Shown here: piece after piece, positions 42,405-50,678 of the stretch
Layout: every line of letters begins with the position of its first letter
How positions within the stretch are numbered: position 1 is the stretch's first letter
DNA from: Bradyrhizobium sp. Arg816
Lineage (GTDB): Bacteria; Pseudomonadota; Alphaproteobacteria; Rhizobiales; Xanthobacteraceae
Assembly: GCF_029989365.1 (NCBI RefSeq)
Contig: NZ_JAPRAQ010000011.1
Span: 220,288-284,287, forward strand
Length of the DNA stretch: 64,000 bases
Direction: 5' to 3'
The notes under the pieces: generated by a model
Seen by the model: only the letters and a program-made list of their open reading frames with translations
What the model was told of the DNA's origin: nothing
Databases searched by the model: none
Translations under genes and position numbers: made by a program

Positions 42405-43079
42405 GTGGGACAAGACATCAAGCTGACGGCTTCCGACAATTTCCAGCTCGGCGCCTATCGCGCTGATCCCTCAGGCGCCCCGAAGGGCGCGGTGGTGGTG
42501 ATCCAGGAGATCTTCGGGGTCAATCACCACATCCGTTCGGTCTGCGACCGCCTCGCCAAGGAAGGCTATGTCGCGATCGCGCCGTCGATCTTCGACCGGA
42601 CCTCGCCGAACTTCCAGTCGGGCTATACGCCCGATGAGATCGCCGAGGCGCGCAAGTTCGTCGCCAGTCCCGACTGGGACGCGATGCTGCGCGACACCCA
42701 GGCCGCGATCGACGCGGTGAAGAGCGTCGGGCCGGTCGGCATCATCGGCTTTTGCCTGGGCGGCAGCGTCGCCTTTGTCGCGGCGACGCGGCTGTCGGGC
42801 CTGAAGGCCGCGATTGGCTATTACGGCGGCGCCGTGGTGCGCTTCGCCGACGAGAAACCGAAGGCGCCGACGCAACTGCATTTCGGCGAGAAGGATGCCG
42901 GCATTCCCCTGACCGACGTCGAGACCGTCAAGGTGAAGCGGCCGGATGTGGAGGTCTTCATCTATCCAGGCGCCCAGCACGGCTTCCATTGCGACGAGCG
43001 GCCGAGCTACGACAAGGCGAGCTCGGATGTCGCCTGGCCGCGCAGCCTGGCGTTTTTCGCGAAGCATCTGACGAAGTAG
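42405..43079 (+). CDS. Dienelactone hydrolase family protein
   Basis: The 224-residue protein shows AVVVIQEIFGVNHHIRSVCD, then DRLAKEGYVAIAPSIFDR, and GPVGIIGFCLGGSVAFVAAT with the nucleophilic Cys, then a late YPGAQHGFHCDERPSYDKAS with His. These are the DLH hallmarks. It hydrolyses dienelactones or similar esters. GTG 42405 follows AAGGAC at good spacing. Confidence 0.94.
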   Translation: MGQDIKLTASDNFQLGAYRADPSGAPKGAVVVIQEIFGVNHHIRSVCDRLAKEGYVAIAPSIFDRTSPNFQSGYTPDEIAEARKFVASPDWDAMLRDTQAAIDAVKSVGPVGIIGFCLGGSVAFVAATRLSGLKAAIGYYGGAVVRFADEKPKAPTQLHFGEKDAGIPLTDVETVKVKRPDVEVFIYPGAQHGFHCDERPSYDKASSDVAWPRSLAFFAKHLTK

Positions 43080-43171
43080 CGCGCGCCAATCAAAGCAGGA
43101 ATCGGGTGGCTGCATCACGGCACCCGGCGATAGAGCTGGCCGATCAAGCCAACGCACGCCGGGAGATCGCC

Positions 43172-43651
43172 ATGCAGCAAGCCATCACGCACCTCGTCAT
43201 CCGCAATCCGTTCGGAACCATGGACGTCCCGGGCCCGGACGATTCTGAAGTCATGGACTACGCCGCGACCGCCACGCTGGCGGGCGATGCGGCCGACATC
43301 AACGCGGCGGCATGGACATCCATTGCCGCCCTCTCCGATCCGCTCGAAGGCATCTGGGCTAGCCGCTGGAATGGCGGCGCCGATCCGACCATCGCGGGCG
43401 ATACGCCGGACAGATGGAAAGACGGGTGCGCGGAAATCCGCGCCACGGGGAGCCGGATCTATCTGCGTTTCGACTGGGACCATGGCCGTCGCCACGGCCT
43501 GATCGATGCTGCGCGCGAGGGCGCGCGTCTGGTCGGAAAGTACATCAACCTGACCACGCCTGCGATCACGCGGCCATGGGTCGGGCTCGTGGTCGATGGC
43601 GCGCGCATCGACGGATGCTTTCCGAACGGACGGCTGGATTTCAGGCGGTGA
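43172..43651 (+). CDS. Hypothetical protein, 159 residues
   Basis: ATG 43172 (GGGAG upstream) begins MQQAITHLVIRNPFGTMDVP, then DDSEVMDYAATATLAGDAAD, LEGIWASRWNGGADPTIAGD and IYLRFDWDHGRRHGLIDAAR, with an end GKYINLTTPAITRPWVGLVV. It looks soluble and globular. No family recognised. Its stop lies one base from the convergent export gene. Confidence 0.62.
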   Translation: MQQAITHLVIRNPFGTMDVPGPDDSEVMDYAATATLAGDAADINAAAWTSIAALSDPLEGIWASRWNGGADPTIAGDTPDRWKDGCAEIRATGSRIYLRFDWDHGRRHGLIDAAREGARLVGKYINLTTPAITRPWVGLVVDGARIDGCFPNGRLDFRR

Positions 43652-43652
43652 G

Positions 43653-44399
43653 CTAGAACCAGCGCTCGCCGACGAACACGGTGTCGCCGGGGCTCAAGGG
43701 GGTGCCGAGCGGGACGATGGCGCGCATCGCGCCGCCGGCTTCGGTGTGCGTGACGGTGACCACGTCGCGCTTGGCGCGGGGCGAGAAGCCGCCGGCGATC
43801 GCGACCGCGCTTTCGACGGTCATGTTCGGCACATAGGGATATTGGCCGGGCGCGGTGACTTCGCCGAGGATGAAGAACGGGCGGTAGGCTTCGATCTCGA
43901 CCGCGACCGAGGGCTCGCGGATGTAACCGTTGCGCAGGCGCGCGGCGATTTCACCGGCGAGACCCGCCGGGGTGCGGCCGCGGGCCGGCACCCCGCCGAT
44001 CAGCGGCATGGTGATCGAACCGCCGGCATCGATGGCGTAGCTGTTGGTGAGGCCTTCCTGGCCGTAGACCACGACGCGCAGCCTGTCGCCGGCATCGAGA
44101 TGATAGGAGGAGTCGTAGCGCACCGGCGCCGCCATCGGCGCGGCGTAGCCGACCGGCATGGGCGCAGGCGACGCGGCAAAGGAATTGCGCAACGCGCCGA
44201 TGGCGCCGCCACCGTCGGCGACGACGACCGGCTGCGGTGCGCCATAGGGCTGGCCATAGGCCATGGAGTCGAGATCGGCACGTGGCTGCATGACCGCGAC
44301 GGGACCGGCGGTCTGCATGCAGCCGCCGAGGGCAAGCGCGGCGGACGCTGCCAAGGAGGCTGTCAGGATCGACCATCGAAACGCGCGTGCAACCGGCAC
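43653..44399 (-). CDS. Polysaccharide export lipoprotein (Wza/OPX-like)
   Basis: From GTG 44399 (GAGG upstream) the 248-residue product has a lipobox ALGGC near residue 32. It has a polysaccharide-export domain YHLDAGDRLRVVVYGQEGLT, NSYAIDAGGSITMPLIGGVP, ARGRTPAGLAGEIAARL, and SLBB-type FFILGEVTAPGQYPYVPNMT with AVAIAGGFSPRA. It helps carry exopolysaccharide through the outer membrane. There are no partner genes nearby, so it acts with loci elsewhere, perhaps with the island genes. The frame is open upstream through a repeat and is not coding there. Confidence 0.9.
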   Translation of the reverse strand: MPVARAFRWSILTASLAASAALALGGCMQTAGPVAVMQPRADLDSMAYGQPYGAPQPVVVADGGGAIGALRNSFAASPAPMPVGYAAPMAAPVRYDSSYHLDAGDRLRVVVYGQEGLTNSYAIDAGGSITMPLIGGVPARGRTPAGLAGEIAARLRNGYIREPSVAVEIEAYRPFFILGEVTAPGQYPYVPNMTVESAVAIAGGFSPRAKRDVVTVTHTEAGGAMRAIVPLGTPLSPGDTVFVGERWF

Positions 44400-44483
44400 C
44401 GGACCTATCCCTCGAAACGAGACGGCTCCAGTGATGCACCGGTTATGGTTAACAAAGCGTTGAGGGGGGTAGGACGGTCGCAC

Positions 44484-44640
44484 CCTCCCCTGGAGGGGGA
44501 GGGTCGATCGCGCGAAGCGCGAGCGGGGTGGGGAGATCTCTCCGCTCGGGCAGTGTGGACGTGGAGAGACCTTCACCCCACCCCGTCTCACATTTTCGCT
44601 GCGCTCAATGTGAGCCGACCCTCCCCCTCCAGGGGAGGGT
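44484..44640. repeat. Intergenic inverted repeat, CCTCCCCTGGAGGGGGAGGG family
   Basis: CCCTCCCCTGGAGGGGGAGG and ATCGCGCGAAGCGCGAGC are mirrored by GTGAGCCGACCCTCCCCC and TCCAGGGGAGGGT, around GGGGTGGGG and CCACCCCG. The whole forms a long stem. It is a known type of rhizobial intergenic repeat and lies between two minus-strand genes. Confidence 0.75.
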
Positions 44641-44650
44641 AAGCACTAGC

Positions 44651-45307
44651 TTACGCGCTCACACCCACGCCGATCGGGCAGGACACGCCGGTGCCACCGA
44701 GGCCGCAATAGCCGGCGGGGTTCTTCGCCAGATATTGCTGATGGTAGTCCTCGGCGAAATAGAACGCGCCGGCAGGCGCGATCTCGGTGGTGATGGCACC
44801 GAGACCTTTTGCAGCAAGCGCCTTCTGATAGAGCGCCTTCGATTCATCGGCCGCTTTCTTCTGCGCATCTGAATAAGTGTAGATCGCGCTTCGGTACTGC
44901 GTGCCGACGTCGTTGCCCTGGCGCATGCCCTGCGTCGGGTTGTGGCTCTCCCAGAACGTCTTCAGGAGCTTCTCGTAAGAGATCTTCTTCGGATCGAACA
45001 CGACCAGCACCACTTCGGTGTGGCCGGTGCGCCCCGAACAGGTCTCTTCATAGGTCGGGTTCGGCGTGTGGCCGCCGGCATAGCCGACAGCGGTCGCGTA
45101 AACACCGTCGCCGAGCTCCCAGAATTTGCGCTCGGCGCCCCAGAAGCATCCGAGCCCGAACACGGCCTGCTCGAGGCCCGCGGGATAAGGCGGCTGCAAC
45201 TTCGCGCCGTTGACGAAATGGGTGGTCGCGGTGGGAATGGCTTGCGCACGGCCCGGCAGCGCTTCCGTGGCGCTCGGCAGTGCGGTGGTCTTGCGCATGA
45301 ACAGCAT
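44651..45307 (-). CDS. msrA: Peptide-methionine (S)-S-oxide reductase
   Basis: The 218-residue protein has the MsrA active site AVFGLGCFWGAERKFWELGD with the nucleophilic Cys, then YAGGHTPNPTYEETCSGRTG, HTEVVLVVFDP, ESHNPTQGMRQGNDVGTQYR and EDYHQQYLAKNPAGYCGLGG. Late Cys residues serve as resolving thiols. It repairs methionine S-sulfoxide. There is no signal peptide; a 45-residue N-terminal extension is of the E. coli type. ATG 45307 has GGAGAG upstream. Confidence 0.97.
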   Translation of the reverse strand: MLFMRKTTALPSATEALPGRAQAIPTATTHFVNGAKLQPPYPAGLEQAVFGLGCFWGAERKFWELGDGVYATAVGYAGGHTPNPTYEETCSGRTGHTEVVLVVFDPKKISYEKLLKTFWESHNPTQGMRQGNDVGTQYRSAIYTYSDAQKKAADESKALYQKALAAKGLGAITTEIAPAGAFYFAEDYHQQYLAKNPAGYCGLGGTGVSCPIGVGVSA

Positions 45308-45475
45308 GATTGGCTCTCCGAGACGAGCTGTCCGTCGCTTGAGCCAATGCAACAAGCCAAGGGCTCAGGCGGCGTGCTCGCGATCAAGGTGGGAATATAG
45401 GTATCTACGCAGGAGGGGGCAGCCCTGTTACGGCTGCCGTCAACGCGAGGTTCAGTCTCGGCGGGAATTGAAAGA

Positions 45476-45793
45476 TCAATCCCGGGAATATCCGATCAAG
45501 GGTTTCCGCGGGCGGAACAGGATCATCAGCAGGATGCCCACAATGCCGAGCACGGCGAAAACCGGCTGATCCAGCACCAGGCGGATCACCGAGGTCCAGA
45601 GCCAGGGCGCCTTGGCCTCGACCCAGGTCCGGAACGCGGTCTGGCTGGCCTGGTTGATGTCGTTCCAGAACTGGCCGAACCGGGTGAACCGCAGGGTCTG
45701 GTCGGCCACCCAGCGGGCGCCGTCATAGACCATGAAGATGAACCCGCCGGCCAGCAGCAACAGCCCAATCAGTCGGAAAAAGCCGCGGATCAT
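45476..45793 (-). CDS. Small membrane protein, 105 residues
   Basis: Two membrane helices, FRLIGLLLLAGGFIFMVYDG and VFAVLGIVGILLMILF, flank a soluble middle with ARWVADQTLRFTRFGQFWND. It may be a petite envelope protein as found in rhizobia. I do not recognise a named family. It lies between msrA and rpsT and is divergent from rpsT. Confidence 0.68.
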   Translation of the reverse strand: MIRGFFRLIGLLLLAGGFIFMVYDGARWVADQTLRFTRFGQFWNDINQASQTAFRTWVEAKAPWLWTSVIRLVLDQPVFAVLGIVGILLMILFRPRKPLIGYSRD

Positions 45794-46190
45794 GCCTCAC
45801 CTATATGGTCGTCCGACCGGACGACCTCTGCAATGCCGCCAGCCAATAGCCGGGCGACGGGAGAAATTCAACCTCATCAGGGCGTTACGGCGCGCGCTGG
45901 AGCTCCCAGGGCCTGTTTTCCAGCCCCGGAAAGCGTTGACGGTGCCGCAGACCCCCTCTATAAGGGCGCCAACTGGCGGTGGGCGCAATCCTGCCGCCGC
46001 TGTTCTTTGAGCAGTTGCAGGCTCCCTGAGCTTAAAGGCTTGGAGCCTCAGAGACGACCGCAAGGCCGTCGCTCATGTTCCGGGAACAGCCCAGCAACCG
46101 AACACCCTAAATCCGAGCGTCGATTAAGCGGTCAAGCAGCCGGCGCTACCCGACCAAGACGCGACCGGTACCGCAAAGGATATTGAGACC

Positions 46191-46457
46191 ATGGCCAATA
46201 CCACTTCCGCCAAGAAAGCGACGCGCAAGATCGCCCGCCGCACCGCCGTCAACAAGTCGCGCCGCACCCAGATGCGCGGTGCCGTGCGTACCGTCGAAGA
46301 AGCCATCGCGACCGGCGATCGCGCCGCCGCGCTGAAGGCGATGGCGAACGCCGAGCCCGCGCTGATGCAGGCCGCGCAGCGCAACATCGTTCACAAGAAC
46401 AACGCGAGCCGCAAAGTCTCCCGGCTCACCGCGCAGATCGCCAAGCTCGCGAAGTAA
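46191..46457 (+). CDS. rpsT: 30S ribosomal protein S20
   Basis: The 88-residue, Lys/Arg-rich product begins MANTTSAKKATRKIARRTAV, then NKSRRTQMRGAVRTVEEAIA and HKNNASRKVSRLTAQIAKLA. This is S20, which binds 16S rRNA in the small subunit. Length is normal. It is followed by a terminator, and then by the dnaA leader. The rpsT-dnaA order is common in Rhizobiales. Confidence 0.98.
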   Translation: MANTTSAKKATRKIARRTAVNKSRRTQMRGAVRTVEEAIATGDRAAALKAMANAEPALMQAAQRNIVHKNNASRKVSRLTAQIAKLAK

Positions 46458-46509
46458 GTTCGTCGAGTCATCCGATCGACTGATCGGAGCGGCATCGCGC
46501 TCGTCAATC

Positions 46510-46536
46510 AGCCCGGCTTCCGCCGGGCTCTTTGTT
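46510..46536 (+). terminator. rpsT terminator
   Basis: AGCCCGGC and GCCGGGCT form an eight-base-pair stem with a TTCC loop, followed by CTTTGTT. It begins 52 bases after the rpsT stop. This is a typical intrinsic terminator with a moderate T tail. Confidence 0.8.
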
Positions 46537-47169
46537 GCCTGTCACAATTCGCGCTCGCGGTCGTTGGGCGACGACGCTTCCGTTGGAAGAGTAGCGACGC
46601 CTTCGCTATGCTGCGCCCGTAATTTTACCAGCCGATGTTTTTGCAACAGCGGAAACTTTCACTGCGCTGCGAAAAACCCCTGCGGGGCGGGCTTAAGTTG
46701 AATCCGCGCGTGCGAGCGTTCTGCACACCGTAGTTTTCCCGGAACAGGTTGCGCGTGGAGTTACCCTGCGAAACGAGACTCAAAAAGCGGTGTCTCAATA
46801 ATCACTTATCGACATAGCGCCGACAAGCATTTGGAAAAATTGCCCGCAAGGCGTGCGCGTGACGCTTTTGTAAAAAATTTTTGGCGGTGACGGAGATTTG
46901 TCACATGACGCGCGGCGCCTTCGAATCTGTGCACGGATTCAAACTCTTGCTCGCAAGCCTGTGCACAACTCCCGCGCGGCGTTAACGCTGGTCAAGTTTT
47001 TAGTCGCCTCAAGTGTGAATCAATTTCGTTGCGAGTCTTTCCGCATAGTGTATTCCTTAAGTCGTCCGCAGCGCCCACGATCTAAAGACCAGCGCGGTTT
47101 TAGAAACGGGGCGAGCGTGCAAATCGGCGGCGGTGTGCACGTTGGCGACGCTTCAACAAGCGATTGTCG
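46537..47169. other. rpsT-dnaA spacer, left part; possible origin region
   Basis: No gene is supported. The stretch holds a DnaA-box-like TTATCGACA at 46806-46814 (one mismatch to TTATCCACA), a looser TTGTGCACA on the minus strand at 46960-46968, and an A/T-rich patch GTAAAAAATTTTTGG near 46871. Such signals fit an origin or a dnaA promoter, but box number and quality are low. Confidence 0.35.
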
Positions 47170-47413
47170 GTTTAAAACCCATAGCAATATGGGAACGGTA
47201 GCTCTTTGTCTGAATGTCTCCAAGCGGGATCTTCGATCCCGCTCGCGCCAGACGCAAACGAGAGATGTCATGAAACTACCGCGACACACGTGATGGCGTA
47301 GCCGAGCGGACGAACAGTGCAGACGGGCAGGACATCGGCGACTTCAGTCGCAGTTGTCTTCAGGACACGCAGGACCTTGCCGTGAGCAATCACGGCAGGA
47401 CGGGGAGGGTATC
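47170..47413 (+). ncRNA. Candidate structured dnaA leader RNA
   Basis: Five hairpins stand in a row on the plus strand: CCCATA-GCAA-TATGGG (47178-47193), AGCGGGATC-TTC-GATCCCGCT (47223-47243), GCGAC-TTCA-GTCGC (47338-47351), TGTC-TTCAG-GACA, and TGCCGTGA-GCAA-TCACGGCA (47378-47397). Two have GNRA loops. AGGAC appears four times between or beside the last stems (47329, 47362, 47371, 47397). It ends at a strong ribosome-binding site for a short ORF. It could be a leader or a separate small RNA. Confidence 0.4.
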
Positions 47414-47527
47414 ATGTCTTACGGACTCAACGCGGTATTGAAACAAGTCGCCTATTCCAACGATGCCGGTTTAGATCAGCCCAATCTCCAGCCTCCCGCG
47501 TGTGACGGAGCGCCGAGTACGCGCTGA
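47414..47527 (+). CDS. Possible 37-residue leader peptide before dnaA
   Basis: ATG 47414 follows GGGGAGGG with four bases between, one of the best ribosome-binding sites in the window. It reads MSYGLNAVLKQVAYSNDAGL, then DQPNLQPPAC, to TGA 47527. It lies 175 bases before dnaA. The peptide is short and polar with no domain. It may be a regulatory leader ORF. Confidence 0.38.
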   Translation: MSYGLNAVLKQVAYSNDAGLDQPNLQPPACDGAPSTR

Positions 47528-47702
47528 CCTCGCGACCCCTCCATCTCTGACATCGCCAGTCCGACCCGCGGCGTTCGCGCCGAACGGCGGAGCTGTGTCC
47601 GACGATGGAATCGCTTGAGGTCGTGCCCTTTGAGGGATCCTGGCAGGACCCCTTCATGGCATTCACAACGCAACTTTATCTCTCAATAGAAGTTTTTTGA
47701 CG

Positions 47703-49115
47703 ATGAACACATCGGAACAGGATCGCTGGTCACGCGTGAAGAGCCGACTGCGCTCGAACGTAGGCGAAGACGTCTATACGAGCTGGTTCGCCCGCATGGA
47801 TCTGGAAGGCGTGCAGGAGGAGAGCGTGCGGCTCTCGGTGCCGACCCGCTTCCTGAAGAGCTGGATTCAGGCGCATTATGCCGAGCGCGTGCTGTCGTGC
47901 TGGCAGGCCGAGGCGCCGGAAGTTCATCGCATCGATCTCACCGTTCGCTCCGCGGTGCGCCCGGTCGTGCAGCAGAAGGAAGCGCCTGCGCCGGTCGAAA
48001 CACGCCGCGTACCCGCACCGGAACTGCGCTCGACCGCGACTGCGCCGGTCTCCGCAAACCACGACGCGCTCGGTGGCTCGCCGCTCGATCCGCGCCTGAC
48101 CTTTGCAAGCTTCGTCGTCGGCCGCTCCAACACGCTGGCGCATGCGGCGGCTCGTCAGGTCGCCGAAGGGCGTCGCGGCGATCCCGTCATGTTCAACCCG
48201 CTCTACATCCATGCGGGCGTTGGCCTCGGCAAGACGCATCTGCTCCAGGCCGTGACCTGGGCCGGCAATTCCGGCAACGAGCGCAAGGTGCTGTATCTCA
48301 CGGCCGAAAAATTCATGTACGGCTTCGTCGCTGCGCTGAAGACGCAGACGGCGCTCGCCTTCAAGGAAGCGCTGCGCGGCATCGACGTGCTCGTGATCGA
48401 CGACCTCCAGTTCCTGCAGGGCAAGTCGACCCAGGCCGAGTTCTGTCACACGCTGAACGCGCTGATCGATGCCGGCCGCCAGGTCGTGATCGCGGCCGAC
48501 CGTCCGCCGTCGGACCTCGAAAGCCTCGATGATCGCGTGCGCTCGCGCCTCGCCGGCGGTCTCGTGGTCGAGATGGGCTCGCTCGGCGAAGAGCTGCGGC
48601 ATGGCATCCTGAAGTCGCGCGTCGCGGCGGCCCGCGCCCATCACGCCACCTTCGACGTGCCGGAGGAGGTGCTGCTCTATCTGGCGCGCACCATCACCCA
48701 TAACGGCCGCGACCTCGAAGGCGCGATCAACCGGCTTCTCGCGCACTCGAAGCTGAACAACCAGCCGGTGACGCTGGAGATGGCCGAGCGCGAGGTGCGC
48801 GATCTGGTCCGGCCGCAGGAGCCGAAGCGGATCAAGATCGAGGACATCCAGCGCGTGGTGGCGCGGCAGTATAATGTCAGCCGCTCCGACCTCCTGTCCT
48901 CGCGCCGCACCGCCAACGTGGTCCGTCCGCGCCAGGTGGCGATGTATCTCGCCAAGACGCTGACCCTGCGCTCGCTGCCCGAGATCGGCCGCCGCTTCGG
49001 CGGGCGCGACCACACCACGGTGCTGCACGCCGTGCGCAAGATCGAGGCGCTGGTCAACAAGGACACGGCGCTGTCCGAGGAAGTCGAGTCGCTGAAGCGC
49101 CAGCTTCAGGAATAA
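47703..49115 (+). CDS. dnaA: Chromosomal replication initiator DnaA
   Basis: The 470-residue protein has domain I (EDVYTSWFARMDLEGVQEES), a variable linker with Pro and Arg, and the AAA core with Walker A HAGVGLGKTHLLQAVTWAG, Walker B LVIDDLQFLQGK and sensor residues. Domain IV shows RRFGGRDHTTVLHAVRKIEA, the DNA-binding signature. It binds DnaA boxes and opens the origin. ATG 47703 is chosen over TTG 47697. The leader upstream is unusually long and structured, which suggests post-transcriptional control. Confidence 0.98.
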   Translation: MNTSEQDRWSRVKSRLRSNVGEDVYTSWFARMDLEGVQEESVRLSVPTRFLKSWIQAHYAERVLSCWQAEAPEVHRIDLTVRSAVRPVVQQKEAPAPVETRRVPAPELRSTATAPVSANHDALGGSPLDPRLTFASFVVGRSNTLAHAAARQVAEGRRGDPVMFNPLYIHAGVGLGKTHLLQAVTWAGNSGNERKVLYLTAEKFMYGFVAALKTQTALAFKEALRGIDVLVIDDLQFLQGKSTQAEFCHTLNALIDAGRQVVIAADRPPSDLESLDDRVRSRLAGGLVVEMGSLGEELRHGILKSRVAAARAHHATFDVPEEVLLYLARTITHNGRDLEGAINRLLAHSKLNNQPVTLEMAEREVRDLVRPQEPKRIKIEDIQRVVARQYNVSRSDLLSSRRTANVVRPRQVAMYLAKTLTLRSLPEIGRRFGGRDHTTVLHAVRKIEALVNKDTALSEEVESLKRQLQE

Positions 49116-49396
49116 ACGCCTAAGGCTCCTGCCATTCTCCCGCCGCCCCGGCCCATGCCTGGGCGGCGGCGTTCGTTTGCCGGGACGGCCGCCCTCCTTT
49201 TGCGCTGTAAATCGTGGGGAACCACCCCCCAATCCCTTGAAACGGATGGCTTTCCGCGCCACCTTGCGCGACCCTGACGGCTTTGGTCATATCGGCTGGA
49301 TGATCCGGCTTTTCGGGGTCTTCGATGCCGTGGCGCGCGTCCCGCCGCCCGGCTTTTCCAACGTTGTGTTTCCTTGGGGATCGGGCGAGTAGTGCA

Positions 49397-50515
49397 ATGA
49401 AGGTTACGGTCGAACGCGCGCAACTCCTGAAATCGCTGGGTCATGTCCACCGCGTGGTCGAGCGCCGCAACACCATTCCGATCCTCGGCAACGTGCTGGT
49501 GCGCGCCGAGAACGGGAAATTGTCGCTGAAGGCGACCGACCTCGACCTCGAGGTGACGGAGACGCTCCCGGCCGAAACCGCGACCGCGGGCTCCACCACC
49601 GTGCCGGCGCACATGTTCTACGACATCGTGCGCAAGCTGCCTGATGGCTCGCAGATCGTGCTGGAGGCCGACGGCGACCGCGCCGTGCTGGCGATCCGCG
49701 CCGGCCGCTCGCGCTTCACGCTGCAGACCCTGCCGGAGAATGATTTCCCGGATCTCGCCGCCGGCGACATGTCGCATTCGTTCTCGCTCGCCGCCAAGGA
49801 CGTCAAGCGGCTGATCGACCGCACCCAGTTCGCGATCTCGACCGAAGAGACGCGCTATTACCTCAACGGCATCTATCTGCACGCCGCGGGCACGGCCACG
49901 GCCGCCACCCTGCGCGGCGTAGCCACCGACGGCCACCGGCTCGCCCAGCTCGACCTGGTCCAGCCCAAGGGCGCCGACGGCATGCCCGGCGTGATCGTGC
50001 CGCGGAAAACCGTCGGCGAGGTGCAGCGCCTGATCGAGGACAACGAGGCCGAAGTCACGATCGAGCTGTCGCAGGCAAAGATCCGCTTCACCATCGGCAA
50101 TGTGGTGCTGACCTCGAAGCTGATCGACGGCACCTTCCCCGACTATGGCCGCGTGATCCCGCAGGGCAACGACAAGGAACTCGTCGTCGACAAGAAGGAT
50201 TTCGAGAACGCGGTCGACCGCGTCTCCACCATCTCCAGTGAGCGCGGCCGCGCCGTGAAGCTCTCGCTGTCGCCGGGCAAGCTGGTGCTATCGGTCACCA
50301 ACCCGGATTCCGGCAGCGCGACCGAAGAGCTCGAAGTCGAATACGCCTCCGACGCCCTCGATATCGGCTTCAACTCGCGCTACCTCCTCGACATCGCCGC
50401 CCAGATCGAAGGCGACGTCGCCACGCTGAAGCTCGCCGACCCCGGCTCGCCGACGCTGGTGCAGGACAAGGACGACAAGAGCGCGCTCTACGTGCTGATG
50501 CCGATGCGGGTGTGA
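49397..50515 (+). CDS. dnaN: DNA polymerase III beta clamp
   Basis: The 372-residue protein has the three clamp domains: MKVTVERAQLLKSLGHVHRV, NTIPILGNVLVRAENGKLSL; AISTEETRYYLNGIYLH with VATDGHRLAQLDL; and FNSRYLLDIAAQIEGD ending in YVLMPMRV. It forms the sliding ring for DNA polymerase. It follows dnaA after 281 bases, a spacer in which I find no gene. Confidence 0.98.
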   Translation: MKVTVERAQLLKSLGHVHRVVERRNTIPILGNVLVRAENGKLSLKATDLDLEVTETLPAETATAGSTTVPAHMFYDIVRKLPDGSQIVLEADGDRAVLAIRAGRSRFTLQTLPENDFPDLAAGDMSHSFSLAAKDVKRLIDRTQFAISTEETRYYLNGIYLHAAGTATAATLRGVATDGHRLAQLDLVQPKGADGMPGVIVPRKTVGEVQRLIEDNEAEVTIELSQAKIRFTIGNVVLTSKLIDGTFPDYGRVIPQGNDKELVVDKKDFENAVDRVSTISSERGRAVKLSLSPGKLVLSVTNPDSGSATEELEVEYASDALDIGFNSRYLLDIAAQIEGDVATLKLADPGSPTLVQDKDDKSALYVLMPMRV

Positions 50516-50548
50516 GGGCTACCGGCACTCCCTCGTATCGACTACATC

Positions 50549-50666
50549 CGTCATGGCCGGGCGTAGCCGTCCGAAGGACGGCGTCGCTTTGCTCGCCTAT
50601 GTCCCGGCCATCCACGTCTTTGGAGCCAAGAACGTGGATGCCCGGCGCAAGGCCGGGCATGACGAA
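50549..50666. repeat. Intergenic inverted repeat, GTCATGGCCGGGC family
   Basis: CGTCATGGCCGGGCGTAGCC and TCCCGGCCATCCACGTCTT are mirrored by AAGAACGTGGATGCCCGGC and GGCCGGGCATGACG. It lies between dnaN and recF and ends 12 bases before the recF start. The type is common in Bradyrhizobium spacers and may fold in the dnaN-recF transcript. Confidence 0.72.
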
Positions 50667-50678
50667 AAGCGGATTTCC

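Noticed and set aside
43653..44591. Upstream extension of the export lipoprotein
   Set aside because: It runs through the palindromic repeat at 44484 and would bury the lipobox 97 residues into the protein.
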